A stretch of 64,000 nucleotides of DNA from Streptomyces cyaneogriseus subsp. noncyanogenus (GCF_000931445.1 NZ_CP010849.1:5828001-5892000); one strand, 5' to 3'. Counted from the first letter of the stretch, positions 8,871 to 18,747 are shown. Numbers and translations: made by a program. Notes: a model not told the origin generated them from the sequence alone.

Positions 8871-9749
8871 ATGAGCACGCGGATCGCCTTCCTCAAGGGG
8901 CACGGCACCGAGAACGACTTCGTGATCGTCCCGGACCCGGAGAACGCCGTCGACCTGTCCCCGGCCGCCGTCGCCGCCCTGTGCGACCGCCGCGCGGGCA
9001 TCGGCGGCGACGGGGTGCTGCACGTGGTGCGGTCCGCCGCGCACCCCGAGGCCGCCCACCTGGCGGCCGAGGCGGAATGGTTCATGGACTACCGCAACGG
9101 CGACGGTTCCGTCGCCGAGATGTGCGGCAACGGCGTGCGCGTCTTCGCCCGCTACCTCCAGCACGCCGGACACGTGACCGAGGGCGAGCTCGCGGTCGCC
9201 ACGCGCGGGGGCGTGAAGACCGTGCGCCTCGCCAAGGACGGCGACGTCACCGTCGGCATGGGCCGGGCGGCCCTGCCCGAGGGAGACGTCACGGTGAGCG
9301 TGGGCGAGCGGAGCTGGCCCGCGCGCAACGTGAACATGGGCAACCCGCACGCGGTCGCCTTCGTGGACGACCTCGCCCACGCCGGGGACCTCCTCTCCCC
9401 GCCGCCCTGTGAGCCGGCCGCCGCCTACCCGGACGGCGTGAACGTGGAGTTCGTGGTCGACCGCGGCCCCGGGCACGTGGCGATGCGCGTGCACGAGCGC
9501 GGCTCCGGCGAGACCCGCTCGTGCGGCACGGGCGCGTGCGCCGTCGCCGTCGCCGCCGCCCGGCGGGACGGCGCCGACCCGGCCGTCACCGGCACCCCCG
9601 CGACGTACACCGTCGACGTGCCCGGCGGCACGCTCGTGATCACCGAGCGGCCCGACGGCGAGATCGAGATGACCGGCCCCGCGGTGATCGTCGCGGAGGG
9701 CGAGATCGACCCCGAGTGGCTCGACGCGGCCGTCCGCCGCCGGAGCTGA
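8871..9749 (+). CDS. dapF: Diaminopimelate epimerase DapF
   Basis: Converts LL- to meso-diaminopimelate for lysine synthesis; streptomycetes build LL-DAP into peptidoglycan, so here the enzyme mainly serves lysine. The two catalytic thiols are seen as Cys85 in EMCGNGVR and Cys218 in RSCGTGACA, with GHGTENDF at the N-terminus and NMGNPHAV in the middle. 292 residues, a normal length. The ATG at 8871 directly follows GAGGG, which is unusually close for a ribosome site, so translation may use a weaker upstream signal. Confidence 0.95.
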   Translation: MSTRIAFLKGHGTENDFVIVPDPENAVDLSPAAVAALCDRRAGIGGDGVLHVVRSAAHPEAAHLAAEAEWFMDYRNGDGSVAEMCGNGVRVFARYLQHAGHVTEGELAVATRGGVKTVRLAKDGDVTVGMGRAALPEGDVTVSVGERSWPARNVNMGNPHAVAFVDDLAHAGDLLSPPPCEPAAAYPDGVNVEFVVDRGPGHVAMRVHERGSGETRSCGTGACAVAVAAARRDGADPAVTGTPATYTVDVPGGTLVITERPDGEIEMTGPAVIVAEGEIDPEWLDAAVRRRS

Positions 9750-9979
9750 GCCGGTGCCCGGCCGCCGTACCCCGGGCGCACGCTCGTGGTGCGAAAACGC
9801 AAACCCGGCGAGCGTCGCTCGAATGGGTGATCCGTTTCACGCTCGGCGAGAGGCGGTCGGCCGCACGTGATGGGCTCGATAGCATCAAGCACCGGCCCGG
9901 ACGGGGGACCGATACCGTCCCCTGAGCCGTGTCCGCCCTGGGGCGCCCCGTCCGCCGGTTCACGCAGCCGGAGGTGCCC

Positions 9980-12133
9980 ATGAACGCGGAGGCCACGAAT
10001 CCTGCGACCCCAGGCCCGGTGATGCCCGCGGTCACCGGTGCCGCGACGGTGCCCCGCAGAAAGGCCCGCGCCCGGCTCGACCTGCGCCGCCTCGGCCGTG
10101 CCGCGCTCCTCGGCCCCGCCGCCCGCGGCCGGCTGCCCGACGCCATCGGCCATGTCGTCGACGCCCACCGGGCCCACCACCCCGACGCCGACATCGAGCC
10201 GCTGCGCCGCGCCTACCTGCTGGCCGAGTCCTCGCACCGCGGCCAGATGCGCAAGAGCGGCGAGCCCTACATCACCCACCCCCTCGCGGTGACCCTGATC
10301 CTCGCCGAACTGGGCGCGGAGACCACGACGCTGACCGCCTCCCTCCTCCACGACACCGTGGAGGACACCGAGGTGACACTCGATCAGGTCGGAGAGCAGT
10401 TCGGCGAGGAGGTCCGCTTCCTCGTCGACGGCGTCACCAAGCTGGAGAAGGTCGACTACGGCGCCGCCGCCGAGCCCGAGACCTTCCGCAAGATGCTCGT
10501 CGCCACCGGCAACGACGTCCGCGTGATGTCGATCAAACTCGCCGACCGGCTGCACAACATGCGCACCCTCGGCGTCATGCGCCGGGAGAAACAGGAGCGC
10601 ATCGCCAAGGTGACCCGGGACGTCCTGATCCCGCTCGCCGAACGGCTCGGCGTCCAGGCGCTGAAGACGGAGCTGGAAGACCTCGTCTTCGCGGTCCTGC
10701 ACCCCGGGGAGTACGCGTACACGCGCGAGCTGATCGCCGAGAACGCCGCCCGCGCCGACGACCCGCTCGCGGGGACCGCGGACGCCGTACGCGCCGTCCT
10801 GCGCGAGGCCGATCTCCCGGCCGACGTCCTCATCCGGCCCCGCCACTTCGTCTCCGTGCACCGCGTGGCCCGCAAGCGCGGCCCGCTGCGCGGCGCCGAC
10901 TTCGGCCGTCTGCTCGTGCTGGTGAACGAGGACGCCGACTGCTACGCCGTCCTCGGCGAGCTCCACACCTGTATGACGCCGGTCGTCTCGGAGTTCAAGG
11001 ACTTCATCGCCGTACCCAAGTTCAACCTGTACCAGTCGCTGCACACCGCGGTCACCGCCGCCGACGGCCAGGTCGTCGAAGTCCTCATCCGCACCCACCA
11101 GATGCACAAGGTCGCCGAGGCCGGGGTCGTCGCCCTCGGCAACCCCTACGCTCCGGCGTCCGACGACCCCGCGGACGGCGAGCGCGCCGACCCCACCCGC
11201 CCCGGCTGGCTCTCCCGCCTCCTCGAGTGGCAGCGCGGCGCCCCCGACCCCGACACCTTCTGGTCCACCCTCCGCGAGGACCTCGCCCAGGACCGGGAGA
11301 TCACCGTCTTCCGGCCCGACGGCGGCGCCCTGAGCCTGCCCGAGGGCGCGAGCTGCGTGGACGCGGCGTACGCGCAGTACGGCGACGACGCGCACGCGTG
11401 CATCGGCGCCCGCGTCAACGGGCGGCTGGCCACGCTGAGCACCGTGCTCAGGGACGGCGACGCCGTCCAGTTGCTCATGGGCCAGGACCCGGCCTCCGAG
11501 CCCTCCAGCGCCTGGCTGGAGCACGCGCACACGCCCGCCGCCCGGATCGCCATCCAGCGATGGCTGGCGGCGCACCCGGACCACGGGGCCGCCGAGGCGG
11601 CGGACGCGGGCGAACCGGCGGCGATTCCCCGTCCCGGCAGCGCCGACGCGCCCGCCACCGGCCCGAGCGCCGCCCGTCCCGCCGCCGACGTCCTCGTCGA
11701 CCGCCCGGGCGCCTCGGTGCGGCTGGCCGGCTGCTGCACGCCCGTGCCGCCCGACGAGATCACCGGGTTCGCCGTCCGCGGCGGGGTGGTCACCGTGCAC
11801 CGCGTGGGCTGTGCCGCGGTCGCGCGCATGAAGAGCGCGGGGCGCCCGGAGGTGGGCGTGCGCTGGGGCGCCACCACCGAGTGCCGGGTCACCCTGCTTG
11901 CGGAATCGTTCGTCCGTCCGCATCTGCTGGCGGATCTGACCGAGGCCATGGCGGTGGAAGGCGCCGAGATCGTCTCCGCCACCGTCGAGCCCCCGGACCG
12001 GCAGCGCGTCCGCCACACGTACACCGTCCAGTTGCCGGACGCCGCCCATCTGCCCGCCCTGATGCGCGCGATGCGCAACGTGGCCGGGGTCTTCGACGTG
12101 AGCCGGGCCCAGCCGCAGCTTCCGGGCGCCTGA
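9980..12133 (+). CDS. rshA: RelA/SpoT homologue RshA
   Basis: 717-residue (p)ppGpp synthetase/hydrolase-like protein. In order: a basic N-terminus, an HD hydrolase domain (HRGQMRKSGEPYITHPLAV, LLHDTVEDTEV), a synthetase domain (about 270-390, EFKDFIAVPK, YQSLHT, VEVLIRTHQMH), a TGS domain (about 425-485, ITVFRPDGGALSLPEGA), a CCTPVPPDEI zinc-type motif and a C-terminal ACT domain. The synthetase motifs deviate from RelA: the RxKxxxS loop reads RPRHFVSVHR and the final AEYGIAAHW-type helix reads AEAGVVALG, so synthetase activity may be weak or lost. The start is ATG 9980 with GGAGG at 9970. From memory S. coelicolor has both relA and this second homologue. Confidence 0.9.
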   Translation: MNAEATNPATPGPVMPAVTGAATVPRRKARARLDLRRLGRAALLGPAARGRLPDAIGHVVDAHRAHHPDADIEPLRRAYLLAESSHRGQMRKSGEPYITHPLAVTLILAELGAETTTLTASLLHDTVEDTEVTLDQVGEQFGEEVRFLVDGVTKLEKVDYGAAAEPETFRKMLVATGNDVRVMSIKLADRLHNMRTLGVMRREKQERIAKVTRDVLIPLAERLGVQALKTELEDLVFAVLHPGEYAYTRELIAENAARADDPLAGTADAVRAVLREADLPADVLIRPRHFVSVHRVARKRGPLRGADFGRLLVLVNEDADCYAVLGELHTCMTPVVSEFKDFIAVPKFNLYQSLHTAVTAADGQVVEVLIRTHQMHKVAEAGVVALGNPYAPASDDPADGERADPTRPGWLSRLLEWQRGAPDPDTFWSTLREDLAQDREITVFRPDGGALSLPEGASCVDAAYAQYGDDAHACIGARVNGRLATLSTVLRDGDAVQLLMGQDPASEPSSAWLEHAHTPAARIAIQRWLAAHPDHGAAEAADAGEPAAIPRPGSADAPATGPSAARPAADVLVDRPGASVRLAGCCTPVPPDEITGFAVRGGVVTVHRVGCAAVARMKSAGRPEVGVRWGATTECRVTLLAESFVRPHLLADLTEAMAVEGAEIVSATVEPPDRQRVRHTYTVQLPDAAHLPALMRAMRNVAGVFDVSRAQPQLPGA

Positions 12134-12261
12134 CCGGCGAACGCCGCCCCGCCCGCCACACGCCTCGGCGTGCGCCGGGCGCGCGGCGTGGCCCTACCCG
12201 TTCGGGTGCGCCGGGCGCGCGCCGCCGCCGGACCGCGCGCCCGCGCTGATAGCCGTGGGGC

Positions 12262-13794
12262 ATGCTGCACACCCCCCACACCTCCACCGGCCGTCCCCCC
12301 GCCGGACGCGGACGCGCCCTGGGCCCGCGCCGGTACCGGGCGGCGGCGCTGCTCGCCTCCGCCGTCTCTCTCGGCCTGGTCGCCGCGAGCGCCCCCGCGG
12401 TCCCGCTGGGCATCGGCGACCGCCTCTTCCCGCACCTGGGCAACCCCGGATACGACGTGGCCTCGTACGACCTGGCCTTCACCTACTCCGGCAACAACAG
12501 CGAGCCGCTGCGGGCCGTCACCACGATCGATGCCAGGACGACGGCCCGCCTGGAACGGATCAACCTCGACTTCGCGCACGGCGAGGTCGGCTCGGTCGAG
12601 GTCGACGGCAGACCCGCGGCGTTCGCCGGCGCCGGTGAGGATCTCGTGATCACGCCCGGGAAGCCGCTGCCCAAGGGCGAGCGGACGCGGATCACCGTGC
12701 GGCACACCAGCGACCCCGTGTCCCCGAAGGGACGGGAGGGCGGCTGGGTGCGCACCGCGGACGGGCTCGTCATGGCCAACCAGGCCGACGCCGCCCACCT
12801 GGTGTTCCCGTGCAACGACCACCCCTTCGACAAGGCCCGGTTCACCATCCGGGTCACCGCGCCCGACGGTCACATCGCCGTCGCCAACGGCCTGGCCGCC
12901 GGGGTGGAGCGGGCGAACGGGTCGGCGACCTGGACGTACCGGACCCGGCACCCCATGGCCACCGAGCTCGCCCAGGTCTCCATCGGCCGTTCGGCGGTGC
13001 TGCGCCGCACCGGCCCGCACGGACTGCCGCTGCGGGACGTCGTGCCCGCCAAGCACCGCGCCGCCGCCGAACCGTGGGCGGCCAGGACCGCGGGGCACAT
13101 CTCCTGGATGGAGAGCAAGGTCGGCCGCTACCCGTTCGAGTCGTACGGGCTGCTCATGGCCGACGCCCCCCTCGGCTTCGCGCTCGAGACCCAGACGCTC
13201 TCCCTCTTCGGCGCGGGACTGTTCACCGAGCCCGCCTACGAGCAGTGGTACGTCGAGTCGATCATGGTGCACGAGCTGGCCCACCAGTGGTTCGGCGACA
13301 GCGTCAGCCCCCGTACGTGGTCCGACCTGTGGCTCAACGAGGGACACGCCACGTGGTACGAGGCCCTCTACGCCGAGGAGAAGGCGGGCAGGTCGCTGCG
13401 GACGCGGATGAGGGACGCCTACGCCGCCTCCGACACCTGGCGCGCGGCGGGCGGCCCGCCGGCCGCGCCGAAGGTACCCGCCCCCGGCCAGAAGACGGGG
13501 ATCTTCCGGCAGAACGTCTACGAGGGCGGCGCGCTCGTCCTCTACGCCCTGCGCCAGGAGATCGGCCACCCGGCCTTCGAACGCCTCGAACGGGCCTGGG
13601 TGACGCGGCACCGCGACGGCACGGCCTCGACCGCGGACTTCGTCCGGCTCGCCTCCGAGATCGCCGGGCGCGACCTGGACGGCTTCCTGCGCGCCTGGCT
13701 GTACGGCGAGAAGACCCCGCCCATGCCCGGCCACCCGGACTGGAAGCCGGGGACCGCGGACCCGGCGGCCACCGCGGTACCCGCAGCCGAATAA
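12262..13794 (+). CDS. Secreted M1-family zinc metallopeptidase
   Basis: 510-residue aminopeptidase-like enzyme exported by a Tat/Sec-like signal (residues 1-48; basic start with RRYRAAALLASAVSLGLVAAS then APA). Mature domains: an N-terminal beta domain (about 60-270) and a thermolysin-like catalytic domain with HELAH at 337-341 and the third zinc ligand Glu360 in NEG. The exopeptidase GAMEN-type loop appears as LGFALETQT, so substrate trimming specificity may differ. It probably hydrolyses extracellular peptides. Monocistronic between rshA and hflX. Confidence 0.88.
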   Translation: MLHTPHTSTGRPPAGRGRALGPRRYRAAALLASAVSLGLVAASAPAVPLGIGDRLFPHLGNPGYDVASYDLAFTYSGNNSEPLRAVTTIDARTTARLERINLDFAHGEVGSVEVDGRPAAFAGAGEDLVITPGKPLPKGERTRITVRHTSDPVSPKGREGGWVRTADGLVMANQADAAHLVFPCNDHPFDKARFTIRVTAPDGHIAVANGLAAGVERANGSATWTYRTRHPMATELAQVSIGRSAVLRRTGPHGLPLRDVVPAKHRAAAEPWAARTAGHISWMESKVGRYPFESYGLLMADAPLGFALETQTLSLFGAGLFTEPAYEQWYVESIMVHELAHQWFGDSVSPRTWSDLWLNEGHATWYEALYAEEKAGRSLRTRMRDAYAASDTWRAAGGPPAAPKVPAPGQKTGIFRQNVYEGGALVLYALRQEIGHPAFERLERAWVTRHRDGTASTADFVRLASEIAGRDLDGFLRAWLYGEKTPPMPGHPDWKPGTADPAATAVPAAE

Positions 13795-13970
13795 GCCGGT
13801 GACGAGACGCCCCGTACCGTGCGACCATCATGGCGACGGCGCGGCACCGGAGCGCGGGGCATACGGGAATCACCCGGGGTACTCGTGCGTTGTCCATGGT
13901 GACGGACCCGGTTCGACGTTCGGGTTCCGTTCCGTCGCCGCAGACGGTTTCCCAGCTACGTAAGGATCCA

Positions 13971-15464
13971 ATGACCTCCTCTTCTTCCCCTTCCCAGGAC
14001 ACCAAGCGCCTCGCGCACGCCTACCCCGAGGGTCTTCGGGCCGATGCCCTGATGGAAGAGGACGTCGCCTGGAGCCACGAGATCGACTCCGAGTGGGACG
14101 GCGACCAGTTCGACCGCTCCGAGCGCGCGGCCCTGCGCCGTGTGGCGGGCCTCTCCACCGAGCTCGAAGACGTCACCGAGGTCGAGTACCGCCAGCTCCG
14201 CCTGGAGCGGGTCGTCCTCGTCGGAGTCTGGACCTCGGGAACCGTGCAGGACGCGGAGAACTCCCTCGCGGAGCTCGCCGCCCTCGCGGAGACCGCGGGT
14301 GCCCTCGTACTCGACGGCGTGATCCAGCGCCGCGACAAGCCCGACGCCGCCACCTACATCGGCTCCGGCAAGGCCCAGGAGCTGCGGGAGATCGTGCTGG
14401 AGACGGGCGCGGACACCGTCATCTGCGACGGTGAGCTGAGCCCCGGCCAGCTCATCCACCTCGAAGACGTCGTCAAGGTCAAGGTCATCGACCGTACGGC
14501 CCTGATCCTGGACATCTTCGCCCAGCACGCCAAGTCCCGTGAGGGCAAGGCGCAGGTCGCGCTCGCGCAGATGCAGTACATGCTGCCGCGGCTGCGCGGC
14601 TGGGGTCAGTCGCTGTCCCGGCAGATGGGCGGCGGCAAGGGCGGCGGCCTCGCCACCCGTGGCCCCGGTGAGACCAAGATCGAGACGGACCGGCGGCGGA
14701 TCCGCGAGAAGATGGCGAAGATGCGCCGGGAGATCGCGGAGATGAAGACCGGCCGCGAGATCAAGCGCCAGGAGCGCAAGCGCAACAAGGTGCCCTCGGT
14801 CGCCATCGCCGGCTACACCAACGCGGGCAAGTCCTCGCTGCTCAACCGCCTCACCGGTGCGGGCGTGCTGGTCGAGAACGCCCTGTTCGCCACCCTCGAC
14901 CCGACCGTGCGCCGGGCCGAGACCCCGAGCGGACGGCTGTACACCCTGGCCGACACGGTCGGGTTCGTCCGGCACCTGCCGCACCACCTGGTCGAGGCGT
15001 TCCGCTCCACCATGGAGGAGGTCGGCGACTCCGACCTGATCCTCCACGTGGTGGACGGCTCGCACCCCAACCCGGAGGAGCAGCTGGCCGCCGTGCGCGA
15101 GGTGATCAGGGACGTCGGCGCCACCGGCGTACCGGAGATCGTCGTGGTCAACAAGGCCGACCTGGCCGACCCGCTGGTGCTCCAGCGGCTGCTGCGGATC
15201 GAGAAGCGCCCCATCGCTGTCTCCGCCCGCACCGGCCAGAACATCGGCGAACTGCTCGCGCTGATCGACAACGAGCTGCCGCGGCCGTCCGTCGAGATCG
15301 AGGCGCTGGTGCCGTACACGCACGGCAAGCTGGTCGCGCGCGCCCACGACGAGGGCGAGGTGATCTCCGAGGAGCACACCCCGGAGGGCACCCTGCTCAA
15401 GGTGCGGGTGCACGAGGAACTGGCGGCGGAGCTGACGCCGTACGTTCCGGCGCCGGCGGCCTGA
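13971..15464 (+). CDS. hflX: Ribosome-associated GTPase HflX
   Basis: 497-residue GTPase that in other bacteria splits stalled or stressed 70S ribosomes. Domains: HflX N-terminal domain (residues about 75-265, with GQNPFD-region ATYIGSGKAQEL and the glycine-rich MGGGKGGGLATRGPGE), a helical linker, and a G domain with G1 GYTNAGKS (281-288), G3 DTVGFV, G4 NKAD and G5 SARTG. The ATG at 13971 has AAGGA seven bases upstream and gives the usual actinobacterial length; upstream in-frame codons lack such a site. It ends at a strong terminator. Confidence 0.94.
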   Translation: MTSSSSPSQDTKRLAHAYPEGLRADALMEEDVAWSHEIDSEWDGDQFDRSERAALRRVAGLSTELEDVTEVEYRQLRLERVVLVGVWTSGTVQDAENSLAELAALAETAGALVLDGVIQRRDKPDAATYIGSGKAQELREIVLETGADTVICDGELSPGQLIHLEDVVKVKVIDRTALILDIFAQHAKSREGKAQVALAQMQYMLPRLRGWGQSLSRQMGGGKGGGLATRGPGETKIETDRRRIREKMAKMRREIAEMKTGREIKRQERKRNKVPSVAIAGYTNAGKSSLLNRLTGAGVLVENALFATLDPTVRRAETPSGRLYTLADTVGFVRHLPHHLVEAFRSTMEEVGDSDLILHVVDGSHPNPEEQLAAVREVIRDVGATGVPEIVVVNKADLADPLVLQRLLRIEKRPIAVSARTGQNIGELLALIDNELPRPSVEIEALVPYTHGKLVARAHDEGEVISEEHTPEGTLLKVRVHEELAAELTPYVPAPAA

Positions 15465-15503
15465 CGCCCGTGACGGCCACCGGCCGGAGGCCGTGAGACA
15501 CAT

Positions 15504-15540
15504 CCGAGGGCCCGTCCCCCCGCCGGGGACGGGCCCTCGG
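15504..15540. terminator. Strong bidirectional terminator after hflX
   Basis: Perfect 16-bp inverted repeat (arms 15504-15519 and 15525-15540) with a 5-nt loop, lying 40 bp after hflX and 50 bp before the end of the convergent protease gene. Confidence 0.85.
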
Positions 15541-15589
15541 TCATGCGCGCGTCACCGGCCGCCGCGCCTCCGCCCGGCTCGGCCCCGGC

Positions 15590-16825
15590 TCACCGGCCGG
15601 CGAACTTCTCGCTGACCGCCCGGTACACGTCCTCGGCCTCCTCGCCCAGCCGCGGACCGGCCAGCCAGCCCGCCCCCACCGGTCCGATCGAGGTGTTGGA
15701 GATCAGCGCCGGCCGGCCGTCGGCACCGGTCGCCACCCACCCGCCGCCCGAGGAACCGCCGGTCATGGTGCAGCCGATGCGGTACATCGTCGGATCCGAG
15801 GCCCTGACCGACAGCCGGCCCGGCCTGCCCTGGCACCGGTACATGGTCTGCCCGTCGTACGGCGCCGCCGCCGGGTAGCCGGTCGCCGTCACGCTCCGCA
15901 CCCGCCGCACGGCCGGGGCGGCGAAGTCCACCGGCAGCGCCGCGCCGACCGTCTCCTCCAGCGACCTGCCGCCCGCGCCCTGCTCCGGCGTCACATGGAG
16001 CACGGCGAAGTCGTAGGGGGCGCCCTCCCCGCCCGTCGCGCCGCCCTGCTCGATCCACCGGGCGGAGGTCTTCACCCAGTCACCCCACCACACGCCGTAC
16101 GGGGCGATCTCCTCCTCGCCGGCGTTCCCCAGTTCCGCGGCCGGACGGGCCGCGTCGTTGTACGAGGGCACGAACGCGATGTTGCGGTACCAGCCGCCCT
16201 TCCGGCCCGCGTGCACGCAGTGGCCCGCCGTCCACACCAGGTTGGACCTGCCGGGGCGGGCCGGGTCCCGCACGACGGTGGCCGAGCAGACCTTGGAACC
16301 CGCGGGCGAGTCGAAGAACACCTTGCCGGCCGTGGCGGCGTTCTCGTGGTACGCGGGCGGCACCGGCCGCGCCCGGACCGGCGCGGGCTCCGGGTCGCTC
16401 ACCCCCCGGTCACCGGAGAGGTCGCCGGCGTCGACCTCCCGGCCCGGCTCCTCGGCGTCCCGCATGCGGTCCGGATTCCACAGGTTCTCGATGATCGGGT
16501 TGACGAAGTCCTGCGCCTCGCGCAGCCAGTCGTCCTTGTCCCAGTCCTTCCAGGCGCCGTCGCGCCACTTGTCGACGTCGATCCCGTGCTCCGCGAGCTT
16601 GTCCTTGAGGTGGTCCGGGATCCGGATGGCGCCGTGGCCGTCCTCCGCGGCCGACGCGGAGGCCGTGGGCTCGCCACCGGCCCCCGCGCCCGACTCGCAG
16701 GCGGTCGCGGTGAGAAGGAGCGCCGAGACGAGAGCGACGGCGGCCTGGACGGGGAAGCCGGCGCGGGCCGCGCCCCCGGGCCGGCGAGCGGCGGACGACG
16801 GCCGTACGGATCGTATGGATCGCAT
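15590..16825 (-). CDS. Secreted V8-like serine protease, probable lipoprotein
   Basis: 411-residue exported trypsin-fold protease. The signal region (residues about 15-40) ends in LLTATAC, a plausible lipobox, suggesting the protein is anchored to the outer face of the membrane. The catalytic triad is visible as His in WTAGHCVHAG, Asp in PYDFAVLHV and Ser in TMTGGSSGGGW, which resembles the glutamyl endopeptidase/V8 group. A roughly 120-residue acidic propeptide-like stretch precedes the catalytic domain. The start chosen is ATG 16825 (GGGGAG upstream); longer in-frame starts add only low-complexity residues. Convergent with hflX. Confidence 0.85.
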   Translation of the reverse strand: MRSIRSVRPSSAARRPGGAARAGFPVQAAVALVSALLLTATACESGAGAGGEPTASASAAEDGHGAIRIPDHLKDKLAEHGIDVDKWRDGAWKDWDKDDWLREAQDFVNPIIENLWNPDRMRDAEEPGREVDAGDLSGDRGVSDPEPAPVRARPVPPAYHENAATAGKVFFDSPAGSKVCSATVVRDPARPGRSNLVWTAGHCVHAGRKGGWYRNIAFVPSYNDAARPAAELGNAGEEEIAPYGVWWGDWVKTSARWIEQGGATGGEGAPYDFAVLHVTPEQGAGGRSLEETVGAALPVDFAAPAVRRVRSVTATGYPAAAPYDGQTMYRCQGRPGRLSVRASDPTMYRIGCTMTGGSSGGGWVATGADGRPALISNTSIGPVGAGWLAGPRLGEEAEDVYRAVSEKFAGR

Positions 16826-17156
16826 GGTTCTCTCGACTCCCCCTGCTGAGAAGAACGTGGCGCCGCGGCCGGGGACGCGCCGCCGGCTCGCGCGGCTCCG
16901 CGCCGACATCGCCGGCAACGCCGACATCGGGGCGCCCGGGAACGGCACCACACACTATGCGGTCGCCGTGGCGGAGGCCCGGCGGTACGGCAACGGTTCC
17001 GTCACGTCCGTCACGGCGCCGATCTCGGGACGACCCGTAACCCGGCGAACGCCCCGGGGTTTAAGCGGTCGGGGGCCGGATGCCTGGGCGCCGTCCCCCG
17101 CGCGGACGGCGACGTGAGGTGCCGGCGCGCTTGTGGACGGCGGGAGGACAGGGACC

Positions 17157-18719
17157 GTGGCGGAATCCGCGTGTGGGGGGTTCGTATCCGGGCGGGGCGG
17201 CGGGGGAGTCGCGTCCGCGGCCGCCGGGAGCGCGCGGAGGCCGGCGGGAGGCGCTCGCGGTGAGGCGCTCGGTGAGACGGCCCCCGGCTCCCGGGCGCCC
17301 GGTGAGCGCGGGAGGCACCCCGGCGGCGCGGACGCGGGGCGCCCGCGGCGGCGCCCGGCCGGTGAGCCGGCGGCGTGCGCTCATGCCCGCGCCCTGCCGA
17401 TCGTGCCGGTCCGCGCGCGGGGGCTCACCGTCGAGGGGGCGGACGGCCGCCGCTATCTGGACTGCCTGTCCGGCGGCGGGACTCTGGCGCTCGGCCACAA
17501 CCATCCGGTCGTCCTGGAGGCGGTCCGCAAGGTCCTCGACTCCGGCGCCCCGCTCCAGGTCCTCGACCTGGCGACGCCCGTCAGGGACGCGTTCGTCGCC
17601 GAACTCCTGCGCACCCTGCCGCCCGGGCTCGCCGGCCGGGCGCGGGTGCGCCTGTGCGGACCGGGTGCGTCGGATGCGCTGACGGCGGCCGCCGGGCTGG
17701 TACGCGCCGTGACCGGGCGGACCGGCGTGGTGGCGTTCACCGCCGCCTGCCACGGCACGCCCGCCGCCGGTCCTCGCGCCTTCGGGGGAGCCGGTGACGC
17801 GCCGGTCATCCGTCTGCCGTGCCCGGAGGGCCGCCGCTGTGCCTTCGGCGGCGGGGGCGAGCCGGGGGCCGAGGACGCGGCGCGATGGGCCGAGTCCGTC
17901 CTCGACGGCCGGGTGCCGGGCGTGCCGCGGCCCGCCGGGGTGGTCCTGGAGGCCGTACAGGGCGAGGACGCCGTGGTCGTCGTCCCCGACGGCTGGGCCC
18001 GGCGGGTGCGGCGGATCACCGCCGACCGGTCCATCCCGCTGATCGCCGACGAGAGCCACACCGGGGCCGGACGGACCGGCGCCTTCTGGGCGGTGGAGCA
18101 CAGCGGCGTCACCCCCGACGTGATGGTCCTCTCCCAGACCCTCGGTGCCGGCCTGCCCCTGTCCGTCGTCGTCCACCGCGACGACCTCGGCGAGCTGTGG
18201 TGCGACGCCGGCCCCGGCACCTTCCGCGGCAACCAGCTCGCCATGGCCGCGGGCACCGCCACCCTCGCCCACATCCGCCAGAACCGGCTCGCCCGGCACG
18301 CGGCCGACCTGGGGGCGTGGATACTGACCCGGCTGCGCGAGCTGGCGGCGCGCTTCCCCTGGATCGGCGACGTGCGCGGACGCGGACTGCTGATCGGTAT
18401 CGAGCTGATGGACCCGGACCCGGACGGGACGCCCGGCACCGGGGCCTCCCGGACGCCGGACGGCGCGCCGCGCGGTTGCGCCCGGCACCCCGGCCCCGCC
18501 GCCGGACTCGCGGCCGCCCTCCAGCGGGAGTGCCTGCGACGCGGCCTGATCGTGGCCCTCGGCACCCGGCACCCGGGCGTCGTACGGCTGCTCCCGCCGC
18601 TGACCATCACCGCGGAGCAGGCGGAGGCGGTCCTGGACCGACTGGCCGACGCGGTGGAGGCGACTGGCCGCCACCACACCGGCCAGCCACCCGGACTTCC
18701 GCCGTGCCCGCGGGGCTGA
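17157..18719 (+). CDS. Class III aminotransferase-like protein of siderophore cassette, PLP lysine replaced
   Basis: Resembles diaminobutyrate-2-oxoglutarate aminotransferases. After an 85-residue low-complexity N-terminus comes YLDCLSGGGTLALGHNHP, the cofactor-region IADESHTGAGRTG, and GTFRGNQLAMAAGTATL. The position that normally holds the Schiff-base lysine (SKA.GG.LPL) reads LSQTLGAGLPL, with codon CAG at about 18137, so the PLP lysine appears to be Gln. The Asp of the D-E-V-Q motif is kept (DESH). If correct the protein cannot transaminate conventionally and may be a binding or scaffold protein or have another chemistry. The start is GTG 17157 with GGGAGG upstream, or GTG 17133. It is the first gene of the cassette with the IucA/IucC synthetase, though a hairpin at 18724 separates them. 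Confidence 0.8.
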   Translation: MAESACGGFVSGRGGGGVASAAAGSARRPAGGARGEALGETAPGSRAPGERGRHPGGADAGRPRRRPAGEPAACAHARALPIVPVRARGLTVEGADGRRYLDCLSGGGTLALGHNHPVVLEAVRKVLDSGAPLQVLDLATPVRDAFVAELLRTLPPGLAGRARVRLCGPGASDALTAAAGLVRAVTGRTGVVAFTAACHGTPAAGPRAFGGAGDAPVIRLPCPEGRRCAFGGGGEPGAEDAARWAESVLDGRVPGVPRPAGVVLEAVQGEDAVVVVPDGWARRVRRITADRSIPLIADESHTGAGRTGAFWAVEHSGVTPDVMVLSQTLGAGLPLSVVVHRDDLGELWCDAGPGTFRGNQLAMAAGTATLAHIRQNRLARHAADLGAWILTRLRELAARFPWIGDVRGRGLLIGIELMDPDPDGTPGTGASRTPDGAPRGCARHPGPAAGLAAALQRECLRRGLIVALGTRHPGVVRLLPPLTITAEQAEAVLDRLADAVEATGRHHTGQPPGLPPCPRG

Positions 18720-18723
18720 GACG

Positions 18724-18747
18724 CCCGGCGGGACCGCTCCCGCCGGG
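18724..18747 (+). terminator. Hairpin after aminotransferase gene
   Basis: 10-bp perfect stem (18724-18733 with 18738-18747) and CCGC loop, starting four bases after the stop codon. It begins a 310-bp gene-free stretch (18720-19029) that contains imperfect direct repeats of CTGGTCCG and no recognisable iron box. It may be a terminator or an attenuator within the cassette. Confidence 0.55.
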
